A DNA stretch of 54,593 nt from Phycisphaerae bacterium (GCA_012729675.1 JAAYCR010000043.1:1-54593), one strand, 5' to 3'; positions 41,655-51,600 are shown, numbered from the stretch's first letter. Numbers and translations: made by a program. The notes: a model not told the origin generated them from the letters alone.

Positions 41655-42660
41655 TCCTACATTACAATCTCAGGCACGGTTTCGAGCGGTGGTCGCCGGA
41701 ACCGGCTCGGCGGTTCCTGAAAAAATTCTGACCAACGAAGACTTTACCAAGATCGTGGAGACCACCGACGAGTGGATCACCACGCGGACCGGTATCAAGA
41801 CGCGGCACATCGCAGGCGACGGCGACACCACCGGCACACTGGCCGCCGAGGCGGCACGCCGTGCGATTGCCGACGCCGGAATGAGCGCCGAGGATATCGA
41901 GTTGATTATCTGCGGCACGATCACTCCGGAGATGGTCTTCCCCGCCACCGCCTGCTTTGTGCAGGAGATGATCGGCGCGGTCAATGCATGGGCCTTTGAC
42001 CTGTCGGCGGCCTGCAGCGGGTTTGTCTACGGCCTGTCCATCGCCCAGCAGTTTGTCAGTTCCGGCCGGTATAAATCGGCGCTGGTCATCGGCGCCGAGA
42101 CACTCAGCCGGATTACCGATTACACCGACCGCGGAAGCTGCATCCTGTTCGGCGACGGCGCAGGCGCAGTCATCGTCAAAGCCGCCGAATCCGGCTCCAA
42201 CGGCCTGATGTACAGCACCTCGTTTTCCGACGGACGCGGCTGGACATCGCTGAATTGCGTCGCTTACGGGTCGCGCAACCCCGTCAGCAAACCGCTGGCC
42301 GACCCGAAAATGGTCTATATGAACATCCAAGGACGAGAAATTTATCAGCAGGCTGTGCGGCGGATTGTCGAACTGGTGAAAGAATGCCTTGAAAAGTGCG
42401 ATCTGAGCGTCGAGCAAATCAAGATGTTTATCCCGCACCAGATGAATGCACGCATCATCGAATCGGTCGGTAAACGCCTGAAATTTGCCGATGACCAGAT
42501 TTTCATCAACATCGATAAATACGGCAACACCTCGGCGGCGTCAATTCCGATCGCGTTGGATGAATGCCGTCGGCTGGGCAAACTCCAGTCCGGCGACATC
42601 GTCCTTTTGGTCGCGTTCGGCGGTGGACTGACTTGGGGCGCAAACGTCATACAGTTATAG
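41644..42660 (+). CDS. fabH: 3-oxoacyl-ACP synthase III (FabH)
   Basis: FabH starts fatty-acid chains by joining acetyl-CoA with malonyl-ACP. The Cys-His-Asn triad is visible in the 338-aa sequence: DLSAACSGFVYGL (Cys), IPHQMNARII (His), NIDKYGNTSAASIPIAL (Asn). Also TTDEWITTRTGI and DGAGAV. It overlaps plsX. Confidence 0.94.
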   Translation: MVHNPTLQSQARFRAVVAGTGSAVPEKILTNEDFTKIVETTDEWITTRTGIKTRHIAGDGDTTGTLAAEAARRAIADAGMSAEDIELIICGTITPEMVFPATACFVQEMIGAVNAWAFDLSAACSGFVYGLSIAQQFVSSGRYKSALVIGAETLSRITDYTDRGSCILFGDGAGAVIVKAAESGSNGLMYSTSFSDGRGWTSLNCVAYGSRNPVSKPLADPKMVYMNIQGREIYQQAVRRIVELVKECLEKCDLSVEQIKMFIPHQMNARIIESVGKRLKFADDQIFINIDKYGNTSAASIPIALDECRRLGKLQSGDIVLLVAFGGGLTWGANVIQL

Positions 42661-42674
42661 AACCGTTCGTAGTT

Positions 42675-42688
42675 CAAGCTTTAGCTTG
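42675..42688. repeat. CTTTAG-centred hairpin
   Basis: CAAGCTTTAGCTTG, preceded by CGTAGTT, lies in the 50-bp spacer between fabH and fabD; another copy of the TAAAG element family. Confidence 0.5.
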
Positions 42689-42720
42689 TTATTAATTAGT
42701 AGGTTGAATTTTTGAATACA

Positions 42721-43644
42721 ATGAAAACAGCTTTTCTATTTCCGGGACAAGGCGCTCAATACGTCGGCATGGGCAAAGACCTCGCCGACCATTCGCCCAT
42801 TGCCGCGGCGTTGTTTGACAAGGCCAACGCGATTGTCGGCTATGACCTGCGGCAGTTCTGCTTTGACGGTCCGGAAGACAAACTCAACGCGACGACCGTG
42901 TCGCAGCCGGCGATCTTTGCGGTCAGCGCCGCGATGCTCGCTGTTGTTCAAGACAAAACACCCAATCTATTGCCCGACATCACCGCCGGCCTGAGCATGG
43001 GCGAATACACCGCCCTGTACGCCGCCGGCCTGATGACGTTTGAGGACACGCTGCGGCTGGTTCAAAAACGCGGCGACGCGATGCAGGCTGCCGCCGACGC
43101 CTCCAACGGCTCAATGGTCAGCCTGCTGGGCTTGGACGAAGACAAGGTGCGGGCCTTGTGTGACGAGGCCGCCGAAGGCGACGTACTGGAACCGGTCAAT
43201 TTCAACTGTCCCGGCCAGATCGTCATCAGCGGCAGTGTCGACGCCTGCAAACGCGCCGAGCAATTGGCCGAAAAATACGGCGCAATGAAGGCCATCCCGC
43301 TGGCCGTGGCCGGCGCGTTCCACTCATCAATGATGGACCCGGCCGCTCGCGAATTGGAACAGGCGTTGGCCGACTGTCCCATCCAGAAACCGACCTCACC
43401 GAAGGCCATCGCCAACATCACCGCCGACTTCTACACCGATGCGGCGGCGATTCGGCAGGGACTGGTCAAACAGCTTGTTCAGCCGATTCTGTGGCAAAAA
43501 TGTATGGAACGTCTCTTGGCCGAGGGCGTCGAGACCTTTTATGAAATCGGCCCCGGCCGGGTCTTGACCGGACTGATGAAGCGGATTCACAGGCGAGCCA
43601 ATGTCGTCAATCTCAGCTCATGGGACGCGATACAAGCTATATGA
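42721..43644 (+). CDS. fabD: Malonyl-CoA:ACP transacylase (FabD)
   Basis: The 307-aa protein loads malonyl groups on acyl carrier protein. Motifs: FLFPGQGAQYVGMG, the nucleophile GLSMGEYTALYAAG (GxSxG), KRGDAMQAA, and the active-site His in VAGAFHSSMM. ATG 42721 is chosen; a TTG 42712 start adds MNT. The product should work with FabH, FabG and FabF encoded alongside. Confidence 0.94.
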   Translation: MKTAFLFPGQGAQYVGMGKDLADHSPIAAALFDKANAIVGYDLRQFCFDGPEDKLNATTVSQPAIFAVSAAMLAVVQDKTPNLLPDITAGLSMGEYTALYAAGLMTFEDTLRLVQKRGDAMQAAADASNGSMVSLLGLDEDKVRALCDEAAEGDVLEPVNFNCPGQIVISGSVDACKRAEQLAEKYGAMKAIPLAVAGAFHSSMMDPAARELEQALADCPIQKPTSPKAIANITADFYTDAAAIRQGLVKQLVQPILWQKCMERLLAEGVETFYEIGPGRVLTGLMKRIHRRANVVNLSSWDAIQAI

Positions 43645-43710
43645 TTATGTAGGGCAAGACCGATGTGTCTGCCCAGTGAGAAAATTGTTTATTAGTAAGG
43701 ATACAAAACA

Positions 43711-44445
43711 ATGACACAGCGTTTAGCCGTCGTAACAGGCGCCGCCCGCGGGATCGGGCGTGCCATTGTACTGGAACTGCTCAAGCAGGGGCGAAAAGTC
43801 GCCGGCTTAGATCTGAATGCCGAGCAACTGGCCGAGTTGGAAAAGGTCGTAAAAGAAGCGGGGTTCAGCGTCATTACCTGCTGTCTGGACATTACCAATA
43901 CTGAAAAACTGACTGAAACGCTCGAAAAACTGGCCGACGAACACGGCGGAATCAGCATTTTGGTCAATAATGCGGGCATTACGCGCGACAAACTGATGAT
44001 CCAGATGGACGATGACGACTTTGACAAGGTCATGAACGTCAATCTTCGGGCCGCTTTTGCCGCCACGCGCGTGGCCGCCCGCTCGATGCTGCGAAACAAG
44101 TTCGGCCGTATCGTTAATATCGCCTCCGTCGCCGGTGTGATGGGGCAGGCCGGCTCGGCCAATTACGCCGCCAGCAAGGCCGGGATGATCGGAATGACTA
44201 AGTCCATCGCCCGCGAAGTGGGCAAAAAGAACGTCACCGCCAATTGCATCGCCCCCGGCTTTATCATGACCGAAATGACCGAGGTGCTGTCGGATATCGT
44301 CAAAAACGGTGCCTTGGCCGTAATTCCCGTCAAACGCTTCGGAAAACCCGAAGAAATCGCCCGCACCGTCGCGTTTCTGGCCGCCGACGAGGCCGGATAC
44401 ATCACCGGGCAGGTGTTATGCGTCGATGGCGGCATGGCCATGTAA
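43711..44445 (+). CDS. fabG: 3-oxoacyl-ACP reductase (FabG)
   Basis: The 244-aa short-chain dehydrogenase has the cofactor site TGAARGIGRAIV, NNAG, and the catalytic Ser and YxxxK (IASVAGVMGQAGSANYAASKAG). It reduces 3-oxoacyl-ACP with NADPH. The C-terminal region DEAGYITGQVLCVDGGMAM is typical. A small hairpin (GGGCA/TGCCC) precedes it in the 66-bp spacer. Confidence 0.94.
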   Translation: MTQRLAVVTGAARGIGRAIVLELLKQGRKVAGLDLNAEQLAELEKVVKEAGFSVITCCLDITNTEKLTETLEKLADEHGGISILVNNAGITRDKLMIQMDDDDFDKVMNVNLRAAFAATRVAARSMLRNKFGRIVNIASVAGVMGQAGSANYAASKAGMIGMTKSIAREVGKKNVTANCIAPGFIMTEMTEVLSDIVKNGALAVIPVKRFGKPEEIARTVAFLAADEAGYITGQVLCVDGGMAM

Positions 44446-44473
44446 TTTACCTAAGATTTTTGTTAAAAAATGA

Positions 44474-44502
44474 TTGAAAACGCGACTTTTGGCCGGTATA
44501 GT
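44474..44502 (+). promoter_or_regulatory. Sigma-70-type promoter of acpP
   Basis: TTGAAA, 17 bases, TATAGT, about 90 bases before the acpP start. It would give acyl carrier protein, needed in large amounts, an extra transcript. Confidence 0.7.
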
Positions 44503-44592
44503 ACCGCCAAACCCGCAAATACGTGATTGAATCGTAATAAACAGTTACAAAACGGATTGAAACAGAAACCTTGATATTTTAGGAGTAGAAAC

Positions 44593-44856
44593 GTGGCAGA
44601 TTTAGATGTTCAGGCCATTGAGGCAAAGGTCATTGAGATCGTCAGCGAGCAAATGGGCGTCGATAAGGCCGAGATTTCGCGCGAAACGTCTTTCATCAAC
44701 GACCTCAATGCCGACTCGTTGGATACCGTCGAATTGGTGATGGAGTTTGAGGATGAGTTTGATATGAGCATCCCCGACGAAGAAGCCGAAAAGATTCAAA
44801 CCGTCGGCGCCGCCATCGATTATATCGTTTCCATTGCCAAGAGCCAGCAGGACTAA
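44593..44856 (+). CDS. acpP: Acyl carrier protein
   Basis: The 87-aa ACP starts with GTG 44593 (GGAGTAGAAAC upstream). The phosphopantetheine-attachment Ser is in [16 protein letters not shown] (DSL). Acidic helices II and III follow as usual. It is the fatty-acid chain carrier for FabH/D/G/F. Confidence 0.96.
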   Translation: MADLDVQAIEAKVIEIVSEQMGVDKAEISRETSFINDLNADSLDTVELVMEFEDEFDMSIPDEEAEKIQTVGAAIDYIVSIAKSQQD

Positions 44857-44870
44857 GAGACGGGAGTTCC

Positions 44871-46115
44871 ATGACAGAGCGTCGTGTTGTCATTACCGGA
44901 CTGGGCTGTGTAACGCCGCTGGCCGAATCCCCGGAAGCCCTCTTTGAGGGCCTGTGCCAGGCGCGCAGTGCGATTTCCATAATCGAATCCTTTGATACCT
45001 CTGAGTATCCCGTCAAAATCGGCGGCGAGTGCAAACAGTTCGATATCGAAAATTACGCCGGTGTGCGCGAAGCCAAGCGGATGGACCGCTTCACGCAGAT
45101 GGCGCTGGCCTCTTCGATTCAGGCGGTCAATGACAGCGGTCTGGACTTCGAAGCGGAAAACAAACACCGTATCGGCGTGATCATCGGAACGGGCATCGGC
45201 GGCATCAAAGAAATCGAAGACCAGCACATTCGCCTGCTGAACAAAGGCCCGCGAAAAGTCTCGCCCTTCTGCGTCCCCAAATTGATGGGCAACGCCGCCA
45301 GCGGCTGCGTCTCCATCCAGTACGGGCTAAAAGGGCCGAACCTGTGCATCGTGACAGCCTGTGCCTCGGCCAGTCACGCCATCGGCGAGGCCTTCTGGAA
45401 CGTCCGGAGCGGACGCAGCGACGTCTGTATCACCGGCGGCTCGGAAGCGGCCCTGACCCCCATCGGCCTGGCCTCGTTCTGTGCTCTGCGGTCACTGAGC
45501 ACCCGAAACGATAACCCCACCTGCGCCTCGCGGCCGTTTGACAAAGACCGAAACGGATTCGTCTTGTCCGAAGGGGCCGGCATCCTGATTCTCGAAGAAT
45601 ACGAACGCGCCAAAAAACGTGGTGCCAAGATTTACGCCGAGCTTATCGGCTACGGCGCAACCGGCGACGGCCATCATATCACCGCGCCGCTGGAAGACGG
45701 ATCGGGAGCCACTGAAGCGATGAAACTGGCGCTGGAACAGGCCAATATCGCCCCGGACAAGATCGACTACATCAACGCCCATGGCACCAGCACCGAGCTG
45801 AACGATGCCGCCGAGAGCTTGGCCATCAAGAATGTCTTCGGCGCCCACGCCTACAAGCTGCCCGTCAGCTCGACAAAAAGCTGTATCGGCCATACCCTCG
45901 GTGCAAGCGGGGCCATTGAACTGGTTGTGTGCTGCAAGACGATTGAAAAGGGCGTCATCCATCCGACCGCCAATCTCGACCAGGTGGCCGACGAATGCGA
46001 TCCGAAGATGGATTATGTCCCCAAACAGGCACGGTCGGCCAAGGTCAACGTGGCCTTGAGCAACTCGCTGGGCTTTGGGGGGCACAATAGCACCCTGATT
46101 ATCGCAAAGGTGTAA
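44871..46115 (+). CDS. fabF: 3-oxoacyl-ACP synthase II (FabF)
   Basis: The 414-aa protein extends chains. The Cys-His-His triad is in VTACASASHAIG (Cys), NAHGTSTELND (His) and KSCIGHTLGASGAIE (His). Also RRVVITGLG at the N-terminus and GFGGHNSTLI at the end. It follows acpP by 14 bases and is the last gene of the cluster, before a strong terminator. Confidence 0.95.
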   Translation: MTERRVVITGLGCVTPLAESPEALFEGLCQARSAISIIESFDTSEYPVKIGGECKQFDIENYAGVREAKRMDRFTQMALASSIQAVNDSGLDFEAENKHRIGVIIGTGIGGIKEIEDQHIRLLNKGPRKVSPFCVPKLMGNAASGCVSIQYGLKGPNLCIVTACASASHAIGEAFWNVRSGRSDVCITGGSEAALTPIGLASFCALRSLSTRNDNPTCASRPFDKDRNGFVLSEGAGILILEEYERAKKRGAKIYAELIGYGATGDGHHITAPLEDGSGATEAMKLALEQANIAPDKIDYINAHGTSTELNDAAESLAIKNVFGAHAYKLPVSSTKSCIGHTLGASGAIELVVCCKTIEKGVIHPTANLDQVADECDPKMDYVPKQARSAKVNVALSNSLGFGGHNSTLIIAKV

Positions 46116-46152
46116 ACCGAGAATCGGTTTTATTCATTCTAAAAACGTGTAT

Positions 46153-46186
46153 AATAACCCCGGCCACACAGTCGGGGTTATTTTTT
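46153..46186 (+). terminator. Intrinsic terminator after fabF
   Basis: AATAACCCCG, loop, CGGGGTTATT followed by a T-run (TTTTTTATAC). A perfect 10-bp stem ending the fatty-acid operon. Confidence 0.92.
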
Positions 46187-46205
46187 ATACGAAAGGGATG
46201 CCTTA

Positions 46206-47186
46206 ATGTCGTTGTGGTGGGCAATATTACTGTTGCCAGTCGGAATTTGCGCCCTCGTCAAAGGGGCCGACTGGCTGGTGGACGGTGCGGTCGCCGCGGC
46301 CGAGCGGCTGGGGATGACGCCGCTGGTCATTGGACTGACGGTCGTGGCGATGGGAACATCGGCGCCCGAGGTCGCCTCCAGCATCGCCGCCGCCCTGACC
46401 GGCTCCGGCGACATCGCCGTCGGCAACGTCTATGGCTCCAACATCGCCAACCTGGCCCTGGTTGGCGGGCTGTGCGCCATTTTCCGCCCACTCATCGTCC
46501 ATCGTGCCGTCATTAGCCGCGACATTCCCCTGATGCTGGCCGCCGTCTTTGTCCTCTGGCCTGTCATGCGGAACGGCACTGTGTCCCGTTTCGAAGCGGT
46601 ACTGTTGCTTGTGTGTTTTACGGCAATCCTTGCGGTGATGGTCTCCACCGAACGTCGCCGTACCATCGCCGATAGAAAAGTGCTGGCCGAGGTTGAGGCC
46701 AAAATCGAAAAAACCGCCTGCCATATCCCCAAATCGCTTGGAATTTCACTGTTCTTTGTGGCAGTCGGTCTGGTGTGCCTGTCCGTCGGCGCCCATCTGA
46801 CGGTTCAGAGCGCTTCGGTCCTGGGGCGTGCCGTCGGCATTTCAGAAGCCGTCATCGGCCTGACGGTCGTCGCCATCGGAACATCGCTGCCGGAGTTGAC
46901 CGCCTCTTTGGTGGCCGTTATCAAAGGACACGACGACCTCTCGGTCGGCAATCTCGTCGGCTCCAATATCTTCAATGCGCTGCTGGTCATCGGCGCCGCC
47001 GGCCTGACCAAGCCCTTCGCGGCCAACGCACGATTTGCGGGGTGGGATTTCTGGCTGATGGCCGGAACGTCCGTCGTCTTTGCCGCGGTCGCATTCAAAT
47101 TTCGTCGCATCCCGCGCCCCGCCGGCTGGGTCTTACTCATCGGCTACTGCGGCTACATCGCCTGGCTGTTCCTGCCGGGTCGATAA
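46206..47186 (+). CDS. CaCA-family sodium/calcium (cation) exchanger
   Basis: The 326-aa inner-membrane protein has about ten helices and two inverted repeats with the alpha-1 and alpha-2 motifs: VIGLTVVAMGTSAPEVASS / GNVYGSNIANLALV and VIGLTVVAIGTSLPELTAS / VGNLVGSNIFNALLVIG. These carry the acidic and polar residues that bind Na+ and Ca2+. It resembles YrbG-type K+-dependent exchangers. Confidence 0.9.
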   Translation: MSLWWAILLLPVGICALVKGADWLVDGAVAAAERLGMTPLVIGLTVVAMGTSAPEVASSIAAALTGSGDIAVGNVYGSNIANLALVGGLCAIFRPLIVHRAVISRDIPLMLAAVFVLWPVMRNGTVSRFEAVLLLVCFTAILAVMVSTERRRTIADRKVLAEVEAKIEKTACHIPKSLGISLFFVAVGLVCLSVGAHLTVQSASVLGRAVGISEAVIGLTVVAIGTSLPELTASLVAVIKGHDDLSVGNLVGSNIFNALLVIGAAGLTKPFAANARFAGWDFWLMAGTSVVFAAVAFKFRRIPRPAGWVLLIGYCGYIAWLFLPGR

Positions 47187-47221
47187 AAAAAGACAGAGGA
47201 CAATTATCTGTCCCCTGTCTT
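47184..47221 (-). terminator. Intrinsic terminator of the glucan phosphorylase gene
   Basis: On the minus strand AAGACAGGGGACA pairs with TGTCCTCTGTCTT (one G-U) and a TTTTTTT run follows. It lies between the two convergent genes and may be read by both. Confidence 0.75.
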
Positions 47222-47248
47222 CTGATTTCTGATATCTGGCCTCTGCGG

Positions 47249-49903
47249 TCAGTTCGTCCCCTCCCAGAGCACCATCCCCTGCTCATACGGCTCGACTAGA
47301 TCTTTATGACGCGGTAAAATCCGCAGCGAAAAGCCGTGCTTGCCCGATGCGTGACAAGGAATCGATCCGCTGAACTTCGCCTCTTTGTTTTCATTCAGCG
47401 ACCCTTCGACAAACCGCATGTCGGTAATCTGAGGATGCTCAATCCGTCCAGCCGAATCCACAACGCCGTGGAAAATCTGCACCGACACATCCTCCGGCGT
47501 AAGCCGTCCAAGCTGCACTTGGGCGCTGACCGTGATTACGGCGCCGACTTGCAGCTCCGGGCTTCGTCCGTTCCAGTGCGTGAAAACCTCGCCGTTTTGG
47601 GTCTGGACTTCGACGTTGCGAATCTCCAGATCGCTCCAGGCATGGCGGACATTGTTTTTCCACATCGCCAGCTCACGAACCCGCGCGCTGTCGTCGGAGG
47701 TCAGCTCGCGCCATTTGACATCGGCGGCCGTATAAAATTTTCGCGTATAGTCGGCCACCATCCGGCTGGTATTGAACCGGGGGGCGCACCATTTGATGGT
47801 GTTCTTCATCCGTCGGATCCAGCGCCGCGGCAGCCGTTCCTTGGATTGTGCAAAATACAGCGGCACCACTTCCTGCTCCAGCAGATTGAAGATCGCATGC
47901 GACTCAACCTGATCCTGATACGCCAGGTCGTCGTATTCCTCGCCGGCCCCAATGATCCAGCCGCCGTCGGGGATGTACCCTTCGCACCACCACCCGTCCA
48001 GCGTACTCATATTCAGCACGCCGTTGAGGGCCGCCTTCATCCCGCTGGTGCCGCTGGCCTCCATCGGCCGCCGCGGATTGTTCAGCCAGACGTCCACGCC
48101 CTGAACCAGATACCGGGCGATATCGATATCGTAATCTTCCAAAAACAGCAATCGCCGGCGAATCTCCGGATGCTCGCTGGCAAAATGCACCAACTGCCGG
48201 ATGATCTCTTTGCCCGCCGTGTCGCGCGGATGGGCCTTGCCGGCAAAGATAAACTGCACCGGCGTTTCGGTATTGCTCAGCAGTTTGATCAGCCGCTGGG
48301 GCTCGCGCAGCAGCAGATTGCCACGTTTATACGTCGCAAATCGCCGCGCAAACCCGATGGTCAAGGCTTCCGGGTCCAGCACTTCTTCGGCCCAGTTCAG
48401 CTCGGTATGAAATGCGCCGCGCCGCTGAAGCTGACGTTTCAGACGCGAACGCGCAAAGCCCACCAGACGTTCCTTGCACCGCTGATGAATCCGCCACAAC
48501 TCCTCGTCCGGAATCTGGTCGATGTTGTGCCAGATGGATTTATCGACCACCTCTTCGCCCCAGCGCGCCCCCAGATACCGCTCAAACAGCATATTGATCT
48601 CGGCGCTGAGCCAGGTCTTGGCGTGAATGCCGTTGGTGATGGCGTTGATCGGCACCTCTTCGGTCGGCAGCTCCATCCATAGGCCAGACCATATCTTCCG
48701 TGACACCTCGCCGTGAAGCTGGCTGACACCGTTGCGATAGGCGCTGGTGCGGATCGCCAGCACCGGCATCTTGAACGTTTCGGTTGCGTTGTCCGCGTGC
48801 ACGCGTCCCAAGGCCAAGAACTGCTCGCGGTTAAGCCCCAGCTTACCGTAGTAATGGCCGAAGTACTTATCGATCATCTCGGCCGGAAACTCATCGTTGC
48901 CCGCCGCCACCGGCGTGTGCACGGTGAAGACATTGCTGGCCTTGGCCGCCTCAAACGCCTCTTCGTAGGTCATATTGTACCGGCTGCGAATCCGCCGCAC
49001 ACGCTCCAGCGCCATAAACGCCGCATGACCCTCGTTCATGTGACAGACCGACGGCTCAAGGTTCATCCCATACAGGGCTTTGAGACCGCCGATGCCCAGC
49101 ACGATCTCCTGACAAATACGCATCTCCGAATCGCCGCCGTACAGCGTCTGCGTGATCGTTCGATCAAACGTGGAATTTGTCGGCAGATTGGTATCCAGCA
49201 AAAACAGCGGCGTGCGTCCGATCATCGCCTTCCAGATCTGGGCGGTAACCGTTCGTCCCGGAAACGGAATATTCACCGTCAGCGGGTGGCCGCTTTCCTT
49301 ACGCACCATCGTCACCGGCATATTGTGGAAATCGTTATCGATATAATGTTCCTGCTGCCAGCCGTCGGTGTTCAGGTATTGCCGAAAGTACCCTTTTTGG
49401 TACAACAGCCCGATCCCCACCAGCGGCACCCCCAGATCCGAGGCGCTTTTTAAATGATCGCCCGCCAGAATCCCCAAGCCGCCGGAATAAATCGGCAGGC
49501 TTTCGTGAACGCCGAATTCGGCGCTGAAATACGCGATGACCGGGGACACGCCGTCGCGGGAGTAAATCTTGTCAAACCAGGACGGCGCCGTCAGCGTCTC
49601 ATCCAGCTTCTGACGCGCCTGCTGCAATTGATACAAAAATCCTTCGTTCCTCGCCAAATCCTCCAGACGCGCCTGCGAGACCATCCCCAGCATGCGAATC
49701 GGGTTATGGGCGCACTGCTTCCACAGGTCGTAATCAATCCGGCGAAAAATCTCCGCAATTTCATAATGCCATGACCAGTACAAATTCTCGGCCACAACAA
49801 CCAAATCTTTCAGGGCCTCCGGCAGCGACGGTTTTACGGTAAACGTTCGCACCGTCTGGATGCCCATTTTTTCATGCTTAGGTAAATCTGTCGATAATGT
49901 CAT
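47249..49903 (-). CDS. glgP: Alpha-glucan (glycogen) phosphorylase
   Basis: The 884-aa enzyme releases glucose-1-phosphate from glycogen using PLP. It has the short N-terminal DUF3417-type start (NLYWSWHYEIAEIFRRID), YSGGLGILAGDHLKSASDLG, GHAAFMALERVR, TVHTPVAAGNDEF, TNGIHAKTW, and the PLP-Lys region MEASGTSGMKAALNGVLNMS. This is the alpha-glucan phosphorylase subfamily common in thermophiles and planctomycetes rather than the classical mammalian-type. Length and motifs look complete. No other glycogen gene is near. Confidence 0.94.
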   Translation of the reverse strand: MTLSTDLPKHEKMGIQTVRTFTVKPSLPEALKDLVVVAENLYWSWHYEIAEIFRRIDYDLWKQCAHNPIRMLGMVSQARLEDLARNEGFLYQLQQARQKLDETLTAPSWFDKIYSRDGVSPVIAYFSAEFGVHESLPIYSGGLGILAGDHLKSASDLGVPLVGIGLLYQKGYFRQYLNTDGWQQEHYIDNDFHNMPVTMVRKESGHPLTVNIPFPGRTVTAQIWKAMIGRTPLFLLDTNLPTNSTFDRTITQTLYGGDSEMRICQEIVLGIGGLKALYGMNLEPSVCHMNEGHAAFMALERVRRIRSRYNMTYEEAFEAAKASNVFTVHTPVAAGNDEFPAEMIDKYFGHYYGKLGLNREQFLALGRVHADNATETFKMPVLAIRTSAYRNGVSQLHGEVSRKIWSGLWMELPTEEVPINAITNGIHAKTWLSAEINMLFERYLGARWGEEVVDKSIWHNIDQIPDEELWRIHQRCKERLVGFARSRLKRQLQRRGAFHTELNWAEEVLDPEALTIGFARRFATYKRGNLLLREPQRLIKLLSNTETPVQFIFAGKAHPRDTAGKEIIRQLVHFASEHPEIRRRLLFLEDYDIDIARYLVQGVDVWLNNPRRPMEASGTSGMKAALNGVLNMSTLDGWWCEGYIPDGGWIIGAGEEYDDLAYQDQVESHAIFNLLEQEVVPLYFAQSKERLPRRWIRRMKNTIKWCAPRFNTSRMVADYTRKFYTAADVKWRELTSDDSARVRELAMWKNNVRHAWSDLEIRNVEVQTQNGEVFTHWNGRSPELQVGAVITVSAQVQLGRLTPEDVSVQIFHGVVDSAGRIEHPQITDMRFVEGSLNENKEAKFSGSIPCHASGKHGFSLRILPRHKDLVEPYEQGMVLWEGTN

Positions 49904-50127
49904 AGAAGTCTCCGAGTTCTCAAAAATTCCGATAAAGCGTTCATCGGCAGGAATTTAAATTGTCTTAACACAAATTCATCAAAGAGCAAGAAGCGGCAGC
50001 CGATTGAAATGGCCGCCTCCCTAATAGTCCTATAATAGCTATCAATAATCATTTGGGATGTCACTTAAAAAGAGTATTGTAATCCTTGTCCGAAGTGCCA
50101 TAAAACGCATTGGCCGCCCATTTGCCC
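49904..50127. other. Spacer upstream of the glucan phosphorylase gene
   Basis: I see no gene. It should carry the promoter of the phosphorylase on the minus strand and the 3' end of the next gene; no clear motif was identified. A GGCGGCCATTT..AATCGGC stretch around 49990-50020 has weak inverted-repeat character. Confidence 0.4.
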
Positions 50128-51048
50128 TTACCGCATCATCGCCCCGCCGTAATTCCCGCCAAGCCCGCCATTACGTCCGCCGTACATCGAATGCTGACCG
50201 GACGGTGAGGCGAAAATATCACCCACCGAATAAACCGCCATTCGCGGCTTATAAACCCCGCCATAACGGGTCGAAAGCGTCAGTATCCCGCCCTCGGCGG
50301 TGAGGGTCAAGGCCGAATTCGGCGCCGCAGACCGCAGAATCAAGTCAAGCCCCCTGTCCAGCCGTATCCGTCCAAGCCCCTCTATCCCAATCGGCATATC
50401 CCGATCCACAAGGGCGTTCCGCTCAAGGTCATTCCATAAAATCAACAACGGCAACCGAGGCTCAACGGATTCGGCCACAATCGTCAGCGCCTCTTGGACG
50501 GTGGTCTCAGGACCGATCCGCGACAAATCCACCGTGCGGGTAAGCAGTGTTTGCAGCGATTCGCCGCTCCTGCCAACAGGCGCTGCGCGCGGCCTGTCAA
50601 TGGCTCTTTCGGGAGGTTCAAAAGACAAAACCTCCGTCCGCACTTGCGGCTGAGGCGTCGGCTCAGCGGGTAACGACCGCCGAACCAAACCTTCCCCCGC
50701 CATCTGGGCGCCCACATCCACCCCATCGACGTAAACGTCGGCAGTCAGGCGAAAATAGCCGCGATCCTCAACATTATGCAGCTTGATCTGCCGGGGGTCG
50801 CGGAGCCGTTCCTGCAAAAACTCCTGCGCTGCCGCCGCGTTCGGGCCGGACGTTGCCGCAACATCGCGCAGACGTACCGTAAACCGAACCGCCGTCGGCT
50901 GAGCATAATCCCGAATCCGACAGCTAAACGCCGTCGCATCCAAAACGGCCTCAACAGAAGCCACCGTATAAGAAACACCGCGTTCCGGAACCGACCCTGC
51001 TGCGCCGGTTACCAAAGCGCCAATCATAAACATCATTACTCCATACAT
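50128..51048 (-). CDS. Exported protein with degenerate nuclease-like and STN-like domains
   Basis: ATG 51048 (AAAGGAA upstream) gives 306 aa with a signal peptide (VMMFMIGALVTGAAG). Residues about 20-135 resemble a staphylococcal-nuclease-like fold: VRFTVRLRDVAA, then AAQEFLQERLRDP and TADVYVDGVDVGAQMAGEGLVRRS. The usual catalytic PE after the first strand is absent, so activity is doubtful. A Pro-rich linker (135-170) follows. Residues about 170-270 (QEALTIVAESV, LPLLILWNDLERNALVDRD) resemble a secretin/TonB short N-terminal type beta domain. The Gly-rich end (YGGRNGGLGGNYGG) looks disordered. Confidence 0.5.
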   Translation of the reverse strand: MYGVMMFMIGALVTGAAGSVPERGVSYTVASVEAVLDATAFSCRIRDYAQPTAVRFTVRLRDVAATSGPNAAAAQEFLQERLRDPRQIKLHNVEDRGYFRLTADVYVDGVDVGAQMAGEGLVRRSLPAEPTPQPQVRTEVLSFEPPERAIDRPRAAPVGRSGESLQTLLTRTVDLSRIGPETTVQEALTIVAESVEPRLPLLILWNDLERNALVDRDMPIGIEGLGRIRLDRGLDLILRSAAPNSALTLTAEGGILTLSTRYGGVYKPRMAVYSVGDIFASPSGQHSMYGGRNGGLGGNYGGAMMR

Positions 51049-51512
51049 GGACAATTCCTTTCTTGAATTAGAAGGTCTCTCCATGGCTTTGCGATATACT
51101 CTATTATCGCCGTCAACGCCAAAGGGTTCAAGGGAATTCTGGATGAATAAACCAATAACTACGCAAACAAGGTATGAATTAGGTGGTGCTTTGTATCAGA
51201 CACGGTCTATCGATTTTACGGAAATACAAGTGTAGTCTATGTGCCGCACTCTTTCGACATCTTGATTTTTATGCACATTTCTTTAAGATTCGTAACCATA
51301 AGACATTGTCTATTCGAGGTTTATATGAAATTTTAAACATTGCGTTTTTGTCATTTGAATTTGTTTCGGATATAGAGCTTAGAATTTAGTGCTTTTGCGG
51401 CTGGTTGCTGGAAGATGGTCGCCGGCAGCCCTTTAATGTGCTTAGAAATTGGGTTTCGGCTCTGCCGCGCCAAGATATTGCCGTGTCGAAAAAAACTCCG
51501 GCCGCATCGTGC

Positions 51513-51600
51513 ACCTAGGCCACCCGCTGGTCGTCGTAATAATACCGCGTTGTCGTTCCCGCTATTGCATCCACCTTTTCAATCCTTCGGCCGAGGGCAT
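51513..51600 (-). pseudogene. Displaced Rhs core fragment
   Basis: On the minus strand the frame RRIEKVDAIAGTTTRYYYDD followed by QRVA ends in TAG. It matches the Rhs segment at 53111-53180 of the window (RRIEKVDAIAGTTRRYYYDD), which continues there. The fragment has no start and lies beyond the small genes at 51723-52807. It is a leftover of Rhs core DNA. Confidence 0.7.
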
